Of a stretch of 64,000 bases of DNA, positions 7,988 through 16,886 are shown one piece after another. Under the pieces are notes generated by a model, which searched no databases, had not been told where the DNA came from, and saw only the letters and a list, made by a program, of their open reading frames with translations. Source of the stretch: Acuticoccus sp. MNP-M23 (GTDB lineage: Bacteria; Pseudomonadota; Alphaproteobacteria; Rhizobiales; Amorphaceae); assembly GCF_031195445.1 (NCBI RefSeq), contig NZ_CP133480.1, positions 2,224,501-2,288,500 on the forward strand, written 5' to 3'. Numbering within the stretch: position 1 is the first letter of the stretch; each line of letters opens with the position of its first letter. Made by a program: the position numbers and the translations under genes.

Positions 7988-9559
7988 TTATTCCGCGGTG
8001 AGGCTCACCCCGTTCAGCGGAAGGCAGGAGCCGCGATACTGGCTGAGCGAGAGCACACCGTCCGCGACGGCAGCGCTGCAGCTCATCGGGAACATCGACG
8101 CTGCCGGCCCAGTCACATCCGACAGGCGCAGCACATTGTCCGCCATCTCGAAGGTGCCCTCAATGTCCGGACCGTCTGCCACGTTCATGGTGAAGGTGCC
8201 GTCGCCGAAAATCATGGTGATCTTGTCGCTGGCATAGCTTCCGGCAAGGGCGGTGCCGGCGCCGGCCGCTGCGGGGGCGGCTGCGGTGTTGGCTTCAGGC
8301 ACAGCCTGCGACTCGGCGGCAGCTTCCAGCGTGGCGACCTCGGCCTCCAGCGACTCGTTGTTGTTGGCAAGGTCGGCATTCTGGCCCTTGAGGGCGTCGA
8401 TCTCGGCGACCAGGGTTTCGCGAGCAGTCGTCAGCGCCGCCACTTCGCTTTCGAGCTGCTGCTGCGTGGCGCGGGCTTCCTCGGCTTCGGCCGCCAGTGT
8501 GTCGCGGGCGTTGCCGAGCTCGGCAACTTCGGACTGGAGCGCGGCCTGGCGGGCCTGCGCTTCCTCGGCTGCGGCCGCCAGTGTGTCGCGGGCGTTGCCG
8601 AGCTCGGCAACTTCGGTCTGGAGCGCGGCCTGACGGGCCTGCGCCTCCTCGGCTGCGGCCGCCAGTGTGTCGCGGGCGCTGCCGAGCTCGGCAACTTCGG
8701 TCTGGAGCGCAGCCTGGCGGGCCTGCGCCTCCTTGGAAGCGGCGGCAAGCTCATCGCGGGTTGCGGTCAGCGCTTCAACCGATTGCTGCAGCTCGGCCTG
8801 GCGTTCGTTGGCAGCCGCCATTTCGGCCTGGGCGGCCTCCAGCGCGTTGCTTGCTGCACTGACTTCGGCGGCAAGGCGCTGGTTCTCGCCGGTCAGCCCC
8901 TCCACTTCGGTGGCGAGCTGGGTGCGCGTGGCCGTGATTTCTTCCAGGTCAGCGCGGATCGTTTCAAGCTGGCCGGTCAGCTCGTCCGCCTCGCCCTTGC
9001 GGCTGGACAGCGTCTCTTCCGCATCGGCGATGCTGGCGCTCAGCGTCTCGTTCTGGGTGTTGAGCGTTTCCACCGTGGCGCCAAGCTGCTCGCGGTTGGT
9101 GGTGAGGTTGGCAACCGTCTGCTCCAGAGAGCTGGCACGCTCGGCTGCTGCCTCGGCCGCGGCTTCCGCCGATTTCATGTCGTTCTGCAGGCTGCCGATC
9201 TGTGCCGTGATCGACTGGGCTTCGGCGTTCAGCGCATCCACCTGTTCGCGGGCGGTCTGTTCGCTGGTTGCTGCGTCTGCCGCAGCGCTTTCCAGCGAAG
9301 CAAGGCGTGCCTCTGCCTCAGCGACAGAGGTCTCGACGGCTTCAAGATTGCCGGCGGAGTCGCGCAATTGCGCCAGATTTTGGGTCAGCTCGTCGCGCTC
9401 GGCCGTGATTTCGGCTTCCGTCTGCGCAAAGCGCTGGCTGGTGTCTTCGAGTTCGGATCGCGTGCTGGAGGCACGGCTTGCAAATGTAATCGCCGCAGCG
9501 ACCGCAATCAGCGCAATCACCGCAACCACGATGAAAAGAGGTTGGCGCACCGTATTCAT
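7988..9559 (-). CDS. Membrane-anchored coiled-coil protein with tandem heptad repeats
   Basis: 523 residues. The start at 9559 follows GGAG at good spacing. One N-terminal membrane segment (about residues 7-27, FIVVAVIALIAVAAAIT) is followed by about 400 residues of Ala/Glu/Gln/Leu-rich coiled coil and a separate C-terminal domain of about 85 residues (GTALAGSYASDKITMIFGD) with two cysteines, possibly a small beta domain. The coiled coil contains a 28-residue unit (four heptads, ARDTLAAAAEEAQARQAALQ) present in three nearly identical copies. No known function. The architecture suggests a rod-like spacer holding the terminal domain away from the inner membrane. Confidence 0.75.
   Translation of the reverse strand: MNTVRQPLFIVVAVIALIAVAAAITFASRASSTRSELEDTSQRFAQTEAEITAERDELTQNLAQLRDSAGNLEAVETSVAEAEARLASLESAAADAATSEQTAREQVDALNAEAQSITAQIGSLQNDMKSAEAAAEAAAERASSLEQTVANLTTNREQLGATVETLNTQNETLSASIADAEETLSSRKGEADELTGQLETIRADLEEITATRTQLATEVEGLTGENQRLAAEVSAASNALEAAQAEMAAANERQAELQQSVEALTATRDELAAASKEAQARQAALQTEVAELGSARDTLAAAAEEAQARQAALQTEVAELGNARDTLAAAAEEAQARQAALQSEVAELGNARDTLAAEAEEARATQQQLESEVAALTTARETLVAEIDALKGQNADLANNNESLEAEVATLEAAAESQAVPEANTAAAPAAAGAGTALAGSYASDKITMIFGDGTFTMNVADGPDIEGTFEMADNVLRLSDVTGPAASMFPMSCSAAVADGVLSLSQYRGSCLPLNGVSLTAE
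8497..8748. repeat. Three 84-bp tandem repeats inside the coiled-coil gene
   Basis: Units begin at 8497, 8581 and 8665, each with GTGTGTCGCGGGCG at its left end, and differ at only a few positions by eye. 84 bp equals 28 codons or four heptads, so copy-number change would keep both frame and coiled-coil register. Confidence 0.9.
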
Positions 9560-9822
9560 GAAAGCTCCCGTTTTCGTTCCCAGCCCGACGAGCTTCAGAC
9601 TTAACGGCACGAACCGGTGCTGTCAGCCGAAATTGAGACACCGGCATCACCGCAGGATAGAACCGGCCTGCCGCGCAATCTGCTGTGCGGGTGAAAAGCC
9701 GGGCCAAGAATGGCGCTTTCGCTGGCGCCGACCGCGTGTTTGATTGCGCCAAACTGTACGGGTGGGAATATGCGACGCGCGACAATGGGACTGACCGGAA
9801 CGGACGCAATGGAGCGATGGAC

Positions 9823-11067
9823 ATGATCCTTGGCGCCATTGGTGATGATTTCACCGGTTCATCCGACCTTGGATTGATGCTCGCCGAAGGCGGCATGCGC
9901 ACTGTCCAGTACGTGGGGGTGCCGGACGGGCCCGCCGACCCGGCCGTGGATGCCGGCATTGTGGCGCTCAAATCGCGGTCGATCCCTGTGGCCGATGCGG
10001 TCCGCCAGTCGCTGGAGGCGCTGGCGTGGCTGAAGGCCGCGGGCTGCCGGCAGTTCCTGTTCAAGATCTGCTCCACGTTCGATTCCACGCCCGAAGGCAA
10101 TATCGGCCCGGTGGCCGAGGCGCTGATTGCAGCGTTGGGCACCACCGACCCCGTGGTGGTGTGCCCGGTGTTTCCGGCGACAGGGCGCACGCTTTATCTC
10201 GGTCATCTGTTCGTGGGCGACGCGCTCCTGTCCCAATCGGGGCTGGAGCATCATCCGATCAACCCGATGACGGACCCCGATATCCGCCGCTGGCTGGATC
10301 GCCAGACTGAAGGCGACGTGGGCCACGTTTCGTTGCCGCAGGTGCGCGGCGGGGCCGCAACCTGCCGGGCAGCCCTGGTGGCGGCGCGCGATGCCGGCCG
10401 CCAGCTCGCCATCGTCGATGCGATTGACGACAGCGACCTCACCGTGATTGCCGATGCGGCGGAAGACTTCCCGTTCATCGTTGGCGGGTCGGGTGTGGCG
10501 CTGGGCCTGCCGGACGTTTACCGCCGCGCCGGCCTGATCGGCCGCAGCGATGGCAACTGGCAAGGCGCGTCCGGCAAGGCGGTGGCGCTGTCCGGCTCGT
10601 GCTCCAGGGCGACACGGGCGCAGATTGCCGAGCACGCCAAGGTCGGCCCGCAAAAGAAGATCGACACCGACGCCGTGATGTCCGGCGAACTGACCGCCGC
10701 CGCGCTGGCGGACTGGGCAATGGCGGCGGACGGGCTGCCGCTCGTCTACTCGTCCGACGATCCGGCGACCGTGAAGGCCGCGCAGGAAAAACACGGCGCC
10801 GAGACGCTCGCCAATGCGCTGGAAACCCTCTTCGGCGACGTGGCGGTTGCGCTGGCCGGGGCCGGTGCGGAGCGGCTGATTGTGGCCGGCGGTGAAACCT
10901 CCGGCGCGGTGGTCACGGCTCTGGATCTCGGTGCGCTGGAGATCGGCCCGAAGATCGACCCCGGCGTGCCCGCCGTGCGCGCCGGCGCCCTCACGCTGGC
11001 GCTGAAATCAGGCAATTTCGGCGCGCCGGACTTTTTCGAGAAAGCTGCAAAGGTGATGGGCTCATGA
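9823..11067 (+). CDS. otnK: 3-oxo-tetronate 4-kinase (four-carbon acid sugar kinase)
   Basis: Phosphorylates 3-oxo-tetronates in threonate/erythronate breakdown. About 414 residues. The start at 9823 is preferred to the ATG at 9817 because GGAG at 9811-9814 sits 8 bp before it. The N-terminal IGDDFTGSSDLGLMLAEGG is the hallmark of the four-carbon acid sugar kinase family. The C-terminal nucleotide-binding domain shows LSGSCSRATRAQI and LIVAGGETSGAVV. It overlaps otnI by the ATGA at 11064-11067, so the two are one translational unit. The usual partners, a tetronate dehydrogenase and an OtnC aldolase, are not adjacent; a beta-hydroxyacid dehydrogenase of the right family lies 40 kb away at 50.2-51.1 kb. 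Confidence 0.88.
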   Translation: MILGAIGDDFTGSSDLGLMLAEGGMRTVQYVGVPDGPADPAVDAGIVALKSRSIPVADAVRQSLEALAWLKAAGCRQFLFKICSTFDSTPEGNIGPVAEALIAALGTTDPVVVCPVFPATGRTLYLGHLFVGDALLSQSGLEHHPINPMTDPDIRRWLDRQTEGDVGHVSLPQVRGGAATCRAALVAARDAGRQLAIVDAIDDSDLTVIADAAEDFPFIVGGSGVALGLPDVYRRAGLIGRSDGNWQGASGKAVALSGSCSRATRAQIAEHAKVGPQKKIDTDAVMSGELTAAALADWAMAADGLPLVYSSDDPATVKAAQEKHGAETLANALETLFGDVAVALAGAGAERLIVAGGETSGAVVTALDLGALEIGPKIDPGVPAVRAGALTLALKSGNFGAPDFFEKAAKVMGS

Positions 11068-11813
11068 GTGTCGCGTTTTCTGCCAACCTCGGCTTCCTGT
11101 GGAAGGACCGCCCGTTTCTGGAGCGGATCGCCGCAGCGAAGGCTGCCAGTTTCCCCGTGGTCGAGTTCCATGACGATGCGCAGGACATCGGCGCCGAGGC
11201 GGTCAAGGCAGCGCTGGGCGGCACGCCCGTTGCCGGCCTCAATGTGCGCCACTACGACACCAACGGCATTGCCGGGCTGTCGGGCCGCGAGGCGGATGCC
11301 GCGCGCGACATTGGTGAGGCGGCGGCCCTTGCCCGCGCCGTGGGGGCCAAAGCCGTTCATGTGCTGGCCGGGCGCACGACCGAGGCAGGCGCAGCGGCGC
11401 GCTATGCAGCACGGCTTGGCGAGGCGGCAGACCTTTCGCCGGAGCTTGTTTTCCTGATCGAGCCTTTGTGCCCGCAGGCGGTGCCCGGCTACCTGGTGCC
11501 CACGCTGGACGCTGCGCTTGCCATAATCGAGACGATCGGCCGCCCCAACGTGAAGGTGATGTACGACTGTTTCCACATGCAGTGCACCGGTGGGGATCTC
11601 CTCGCGCGCTACGTCGCCCACAAGGATGCCATCGGCCATATCCAGATTGCCGGCGGCGGCACCAGAGCCGAGCCCGACCGCGGCGAGATCAACTATCAGT
11701 GGCTGATCCCGGCATTGCAGGATGCGGGCTATACCGGCCCGTTCGGGGCCGAATACAAACCCGCCGGGCCGACCGACGAGACCCTTGGCTGGCGGGACGC
11801 CTACAGCGCCTGA
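11064..11813 (+). CDS. otnI: 2-oxo-tetronate isomerase (hydroxypyruvate isomerase family)
   Basis: 249-residue TIM-barrel protein of the AP endonuclease 2/hydroxypyruvate isomerase family. Metal-ligand segments expected in the family are visible: FLIEPLCP, KVMYDCFHMQ, IGHIQIAGG and GAEYKPAG. Tight coupling to otnK makes 2-oxo-tetronate to 3-oxo-tetronate isomerisation the most likely reaction; hydroxypyruvate isomerase activity is the alternative. Its 3' end overlaps the convergent transporter gene by 13 bp. Confidence 0.85.
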   Translation: MSVAFSANLGFLWKDRPFLERIAAAKAASFPVVEFHDDAQDIGAEAVKAALGGTPVAGLNVRHYDTNGIAGLSGREADAARDIGEAAALARAVGAKAVHVLAGRTTEAGAAARYAARLGEAADLSPELVFLIEPLCPQAVPGYLVPTLDAALAIIETIGRPNVKVMYDCFHMQCTGGDLLARYVAHKDAIGHIQIAGGGTRAEPDRGEINYQWLIPALQDAGYTGPFGAEYKPAGPTDETLGWRDAYSA

Positions 11814-12730
11814 CGCGGCGCCCGGTAGAGCTGGGTGACGGCAATGCCGGCAAGGATCAGCGGCCAGCCGACAAGGTGATAGACCGCAAGGTGCTCGCCC
11901 AGAAAGGCGATGGCGGCCACTGAGGTGAACACCGGCACAAGATGAAAGAACGGTGCCGCGCGGTTGGAGCCCACAAGCTCCACCCCGCGGTTGAAGCAGG
12001 TGAACGCGAGGATCGCCGGCACGATGGCGATGAACACGACAATGGCGATGGTGAGGGCGTCCAGCGTGACCACCGCCCCGCGTGAGGCTTCAAACAGGGT
12101 AAATGGAACGAGGAAAAGCTGGCCGGCGAACACCGTCAGCGCCAGAAAGGAGATAGGGTGGAGCTTGGGCCGTTTGCGCAGCATCACCGTATATATGGCG
12201 TAGGCAACCTGTGCGCCGATCACCCAGAGGTCCCCAGGGTTGAAGGCGAGGCCGAGGAGGGCCGAGACACTCCCCTTGGTCAGGATGACGCCGGCACCGG
12301 CGCATGAGACCAGGATGCCGATGAACTGCATCAGCGTCAGCCGGTCGCGGTAGAGGAGAAAACCGGTTGCCGCAATCATCATCGGGAAGATCGACGCGAG
12401 CATCGTCGCATTGATCGCGGTGGTTGATTGAAGTGCGATGTAGACGAGTGTGTTGTAAAGGCTGATACCGAAAAAGCCGAGCACGGCAAGGATCATGGGG
12501 TTGCGGCGGATCACCGGCCAGTCCCGCCGGATCGGCCCGACCGCAAATGGAATGAGGATAATCATCGCGAGCGACCAGCGCATCTGGGCCAGCGCAATGG
12601 GGGGCACATGGCCCGCGGCCAGCCTGCCGGCAATCATGTTGGCGGCCCAGAACAGCATCGTGAGCGACAGCAGAACATAGGGTCGGTCGTAAAGGCCGAA
12701 CCCCGCGCGTTGCGGGGATGTGGGAGCCAT
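11801..12730 (-). CDS. EamA-family (DMT) transporter
   Basis: 309 residues, about ten predicted membrane helices in two EamA repeats, inner membrane. The start at 12730 follows GAGGA at 5-6 bp; a longer frame upstream lacks this. Near the N-terminus LSLTMLFWAANMIAGR and in the second half GVELVGSNRAAPFFHL are typical of the family, whose members export amino acids or other small metabolites. The substrate cannot be read from sequence. Its stop lies inside the end of otnI, so the converging transcripts overlap. Confidence 0.85.
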   Translation of the reverse strand: MAPTSPQRAGFGLYDRPYVLLSLTMLFWAANMIAGRLAAGHVPPIALAQMRWSLAMIILIPFAVGPIRRDWPVIRRNPMILAVLGFFGISLYNTLVYIALQSTTAINATMLASIFPMMIAATGFLLYRDRLTLMQFIGILVSCAGAGVILTKGSVSALLGLAFNPGDLWVIGAQVAYAIYTVMLRKRPKLHPISFLALTVFAGQLFLVPFTLFEASRGAVVTLDALTIAIVVFIAIVPAILAFTCFNRGVELVGSNRAAPFFHLVPVFTSVAAIAFLGEHLAVYHLVGWPLILAGIAVTQLYRAPRQAL

Positions 12731-12858
12731 TGGTTTCCTCATTCGGGCAGCGCATGACGGCTTCACCCTTGATACATCGGTGAATAGAGGCGAGAAGCGC
12801 CGGTTGTCGGTGGCTGCCATGCGCCGGCTGAACCGGCAAGACAAGGATGATGGGCTAA

Positions 12859-14148
12859 ATGAGCAGCGTTGTGGTGGTCGGCTCGCAGTGGGGCGACGAG
12901 GGCAAAGGCAAGATCGTCGACTGGCTGTCGGAGCGTGCCGATGTCGTTGTGCGTTTCCAGGGCGGGCACAATGCCGGCCATACGCTCGTCATCGACGGGG
13001 TGAAATACAAGCTGAGCCTCCTGCCATCGGGCGTGGTGCGACCGGGCAAGCTGTCGATCATCGGCAACGGCGTGGTGCTCGACCCGCAGGCGCTCCTCTC
13101 GGAGATCGAGACGGTGCGCGGCCAGGGCGTGGCCGTCAGCCCGGAGACGCTGAAGCTGTCGGAAACGGCGCCGCTGATTCTGTCGGTTCACCGCGAGCTG
13201 GACCAGCTGCGTGAAAAAGCCTCGGGTGCGGGCGCTATCGGCACCACTGGCCGCGGCATCGGCCCGGCCTACGAAGACAAGGTCGGCCGCCGCGCCGTAC
13301 GCGTTGCGGACCTTGAAGACCTTTCGGTGCTCGGGCCGCGGATCGACCGGCTTCTGGCGCACCACAACGCGCTGCGCATCGGGCTGGGCGCCGAGCCCAT
13401 GGCGCGCGAGGCGATCTTTGCCGAGCTGGAAGCCGCGCGGCCCGTTCTGGCCTATGCCGATCCGACATGGCGCACGCTCAACCGGATGCTGTCTTCGGGA
13501 AAGAACGTGCTGTTCGAGGCCGCACAGGGCACGATGCTCGACGTCGACCATGGCACTTACCCATTTGTAACGTCGTCCAACACGGTTGGCGGGCAAGCTG
13601 CCGCAGGTTCGGGCGTCGGACCGTCTTTCCTCGGCCGCACTCTCGGGATAACAAAAGCTTACACAACTCGGGTCGGCAACGGCCCGTTCCCGACCGAGCA
13701 GGCCAATGACATCGGCGAAACGCTGGGTGCCCGCGGGGCCGAGTTCGGCACCGTGACGGGGCGCAAGCGCCGCTGCGGGTGGTTTGACGCGGTGATGGTA
13801 CGCCAGGCGGTGGAAACCGGTGGGATCAACGGGCTCGCGCTGACCAAGCTTGATGTGCTGGACGGTTTCGAGACTCTGAAGATCTGCGTCGGCTACCGGC
13901 TGGACGGAGAAGCGATCGACCGGTTGCCGCCCGATGCCGCAAGGCAATCGCGGGTCGAACCGGTTTATGAAACGTTCGATGGTTGGAAGACGTCCACCAA
14001 GGGCGCAAGAAGTTGGGGCGAGTTGCCTGCGGAGGCCGTTAAGTATGTGCGACATGTGGAAGAATTGGTCGGGGCGCCGGTCTCCATGCTGTCGACGAGT
14101 CCGGAACGAATCGATACCATACTTGTTGACGACCCGTTTCGCATCTAA
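12859..14148 (+). CDS. purA: Adenylosuccinate synthetase
   Basis: GTP-dependent synthesis of adenylosuccinate from IMP and aspartate, first committed step to AMP. 429 residues, normal length. Key elements: [11 protein letters not shown] at the N-terminus (catalytic Asp and P-loop-like segment), [28 protein letters not shown] and [10 protein letters not shown] for guanine binding. It is followed on the same strand by a membrane-anchored protein 36 bp downstream. Confidence 0.98.
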   Translation: MSSVVVVGSQWGDEGKGKIVDWLSERADVVVRFQGGHNAGHTLVIDGVKYKLSLLPSGVVRPGKLSIIGNGVVLDPQALLSEIETVRGQGVAVSPETLKLSETAPLILSVHRELDQLREKASGAGAIGTTGRGIGPAYEDKVGRRAVRVADLEDLSVLGPRIDRLLAHHNALRIGLGAEPMAREAIFAELEAARPVLAYADPTWRTLNRMLSSGKNVLFEAAQGTMLDVDHGTYPFVTSSNTVGGQAAAGSGVGPSFLGRTLGITKAYTTRVGNGPFPTEQANDIGETLGARGAEFGTVTGRKRRCGWFDAVMVRQAVETGGINGLALTKLDVLDGFETLKICVGYRLDGEAIDRLPPDAARQSRVEPVYETFDGWKTSTKGARSWGELPAEAVKYVRHVEELVGAPVSMLSTSPERIDTILVDDPFRI

Positions 14149-14184
14149 ATCGATGCCCGGTGGCAAAAAGGGCGCGTGGTCGAA

Positions 14185-16077
14185 ATGACCGATTTTTACT
14201 CCGTATTGCAGCGGGCCGTATCGTCGCTGCCCGAAAGCAGCGGACCGAATCGTCGTGCCGTCTATGACAAGGCGCGCAAGGCTCTCCTGAAGCAGCTTCA
14301 GAGCTTCGATCCGCCGCTGCCGTCGTCGGACGTGACGTCGCAGCGTCTGGCGCTCGAAGATGCGATCCGCAAGATCGAGAACGAGATTGCGCGCCAGATC
14401 CGCACGCAGCGGGCGCTTCAGTCGTCCGTGCCGGGCGGTGTGCCCCGCTCGCGCGCCATTGCGCCGGCCGCGCCCGGAGCACCGGACGTCGCATCACGCG
14501 CGGCCGAGGAAGAGCGCCTCGCCCAGCGCGCGGCGGAGGCCGAGCGCGCCCGCCGCCACAATGCCGAGCTGTTGCAGGCCGCCGTCAGCGAGGCCACCGC
14601 TGCGCCGGAGCCCGACGTTCTGGGACCGCCGTCCGTTCCGGCGACGCAGGACGATGCAATGCCGGACCTTGCCGAGGCGGTCGGCGACGAGGTGATGTTC
14701 GAGTCCGAATCCGACTATGACCGGGAGCGGGTGGAAGAGCCGCACGACGACGCCGACGATGGCATCGTCGACGGCGAATATGACGAGGTGGACCCCAACG
14801 ACGACGAGATCGATGACGAGGACACCATCGTCGCGGTCGATCCGAAGGAAGACAAGCGCCAGCGCCGCGAAGAGATGCGGGCGCAGCGCGAGGAAGAGCG
14901 TCGCCAGAAGGCCGAGCGCCGCTCCGCCCGCAAGAACGAGAAGAAGCGCGCCCGTGCGCCGGTGGCCGCACCGCGCGCCGATCGCAAGCCGCGCAAGAAG
15001 GCCCGGCATGGCGGCCTCAGCCGGGCGGTGCTGCCGATCCTCCTGCTCGTGCTTCTGGCCGGGGCTGCCTTTGCCGCCTACACCCAGCGCGAGACACTCC
15101 TCTCCGTGCTGGACGAGTTGCAGGAAGACCCGGCGGCGAGCCCGGAAATCTCCGTGACCGGCCGCACCGTAAACAAGAATTCCGATCGCCTGCCGTCCAC
15201 GCTGGATGGTGAGGACACCCGCGCGGTGACCACCACCACCTGGCCGCCGACCCCGCCTGCGACCGACGGTACGGCCGACACGCCGGTGCCGGACGCCGGG
15301 CGCACCGTCGGCGCCGACGTCACACCGTTTGCGCCGGATGGCGCGGCGACCGACGCCGAGGATCAGGTCTCATCCATCGACGCGTCCGGCAGCAGCGCCG
15401 CGCCGGAGCCTGCCGCCGAACCGGAGACCGACACCGCAGCCGAGGACGCGCCCGAGGCCGAGACCGAGGTTGCCGTCGTAGCGCCGCCACCGTCGCCGGT
15501 CAGCACCGGCCCGGTCAGCGATTTCACGCCCACCGGCAGCCAGACCGCGGTCCTCTACGAGGAAGCCGCCCAGGCTGGCGAACGGGGGCAGGCTGTTGCC
15601 GGCGCCGTCGAGTGGTCGATGGTGCGCCAGTCGATCGGCGGGGGTGAGCCCGAGCCGGTGGTCCGCGCCGTGTCGACCATTCCCGATCGCGACATCACCA
15701 CCACCGTCACCATCCGCGAGAATCAGGACGGTGCGCTGCCGGCGAGCCACCTCATCGAGATCGCATTCGATCTTCCCGAAGGCTTTGAGGGCGGTGAAGT
15801 CAACAACGTGCCCGGCCTCATCATGAAGGAAAGCGAGCAGTCGCGCGGGGAAGCGCTCCGCGGCGCTGCGGCGCGGGTGTCGTCCGGCCTGTTCTGGATC
15901 GCCCTGTCGGAAAACGAGACTGACCGCGAGAACAACCTGCGCCTCCTGCGTGAACGGGACTGGATCGACATTCCGATCCTGTTCGATTCCGATCGCCGCG
16001 CCATCCTGACTCTGCGCAAGGGCAGCGACGGCCTCCAATCCATCGACGCCGCAATTCAGGCGTGGGACCAGAACTAG
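14185..16077 (+). CDS. Large single-pass membrane protein of unknown function
   Basis: About 630 residues. ATG 14185 is preferred; GTG 14176 is possible (AAGGG lies between good spacings for either). Order: N-terminal helical part (about 1-80, FYSVLQRAVSSLPES), an Ala/Glu/Arg coiled coil (105-140), a very acidic stretch (160-215), a strongly basic stretch (220-277), one membrane helix (about 278-297, VLPILLLVLLAGAAFAAY), a Pro/Thr/Glu-rich linker, and a folded C-terminal domain that should be periplasmic (IEIAFDLPEGFEGG, LFWIALSENE). I recall similar proteins in Hyphomicrobiales after purA, annotated only as hypothetical. The neighbouring acidic and basic blocks on the cytoplasmic side are notable. 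Confidence 0.7.
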   Translation: MTDFYSVLQRAVSSLPESSGPNRRAVYDKARKALLKQLQSFDPPLPSSDVTSQRLALEDAIRKIENEIARQIRTQRALQSSVPGGVPRSRAIAPAAPGAPDVASRAAEEERLAQRAAEAERARRHNAELLQAAVSEATAAPEPDVLGPPSVPATQDDAMPDLAEAVGDEVMFESESDYDRERVEEPHDDADDGIVDGEYDEVDPNDDEIDDEDTIVAVDPKEDKRQRREEMRAQREEERRQKAERRSARKNEKKRARAPVAAPRADRKPRKKARHGGLSRAVLPILLLVLLAGAAFAAYTQRETLLSVLDELQEDPAASPEISVTGRTVNKNSDRLPSTLDGEDTRAVTTTTWPPTPPATDGTADTPVPDAGRTVGADVTPFAPDGAATDAEDQVSSIDASGSSAAPEPAAEPETDTAAEDAPEAETEVAVVAPPPSPVSTGPVSDFTPTGSQTAVLYEEAAQAGERGQAVAGAVEWSMVRQSIGGGEPEPVVRAVSTIPDRDITTTVTIRENQDGALPASHLIEIAFDLPEGFEGGEVNNVPGLIMKESEQSRGEALRGAAARVSSGLFWIALSENETDRENNLRLLRERDWIDIPILFDSDRRAILTLRKGSDGLQSIDAAIQAWDQN

Positions 16078-16117
16078 AGCTGGCGTTCCGCTCCATGCAT
16101 CGCGCCGCCAGCCCGGC

Positions 16118-16864
16118 ATGATCGGCGCAACCGGGCGGGCGCTTGCCGTGGCGGCCGGACTGATCGGCCTGTGGTGGGTGCTGGTGGCTGTCCTGTCACC
16201 GCCGGCCTACGTGTTTCCGGGGCCGCTCGCCGTGGCGGGTGCCTTCGTCGAACGCTGGCCGATGCTCCTGCGCAATGCCGGGATCACGGCGACGGAAATC
16301 GTCCTCGGCCTTGTCGCAGGCCTTGCCGCCGGCACCCTGACGGCCCTTGCCATCGCCGCCACGCCGGCCATTCGCCGGGCGGTTCTGCCCGTGGTGGTGG
16401 TCACGCAGACCTTGCCTGTCTTCGCCATTGCGCCGCTGCTGGTGGTGTGGCTCGGCTATGGCCTGCCGTCGAAGATTGTGATGGCAGCGCTCATCATCTA
16501 CTTCCCCGTTGCCACCGCCTACGCCGAAGCCATGGCGCGGGTGCCTGCCGAGCTGGTGGATCTAGCGCGGCTGAACGGGGCATCGCGCCTCCAGGTGCTG
16601 TGGCTGATCCGTGCCCCCGGCGGTCTGCCGGGGCTGGCCGCAGGCGTGAAGGTGGCCGCGACGGTGGCACCCATTGGCGCAGTGGTGGGGGAGTGGGTTG
16701 GCGCTTCGGCGGGCCTCGGCTATGTCATGCTCCACGCGAACGCTCGGCTTCAGACCGATGTTCTGTTCGCCGCGCTGATGCTCCTGTCAGCGCTTGCGCT
16801 CATCCTGCGCGTCGTGGTCGACAGGCTTATCGACGCGCTGGTGCCCTGGCAGCACTCGTCCTGA
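16118..16864 (+). CDS. ABC transporter permease, ThiX/SsuC type
   Basis: 248-residue inner-membrane permease with about six helices and the EAA loop region (ELVDLARLNGASRLQVLW) that contacts an ATPase. The family (BPD_transp_1) includes permeases for nitrate, sulfonate, taurine and the thiamin precursor HMP. A THI5-like binding protein 22 bp downstream suggests the HMP/pyrimidine-precursor type. No ATPase gene is adjacent, so an ATPase encoded elsewhere must be used if the system works. Confidence 0.88.
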   Translation: MIGATGRALAVAAGLIGLWWVLVAVLSPPAYVFPGPLAVAGAFVERWPMLLRNAGITATEIVLGLVAGLAAGTLTALAIAATPAIRRAVLPVVVVTQTLPVFAIAPLLVVWLGYGLPSKIVMAALIIYFPVATAYAEAMARVPAELVDLARLNGASRLQVLWLIRAPGGLPGLAAGVKVAATVAPIGAVVGEWVGASAGLGYVMLHANARLQTDVLFAALMLLSALALILRVVVDRLIDALVPWQHSS

Positions 16865-16886
16865 GCCTGCCGCTGAAAGGTTCGCC

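Noticed and set aside
16078-16117. TPP riboswitch before the ThiX-like gene
   Set aside because: The gap is only 40 bp and has none of the conserved TPP-fold segments.
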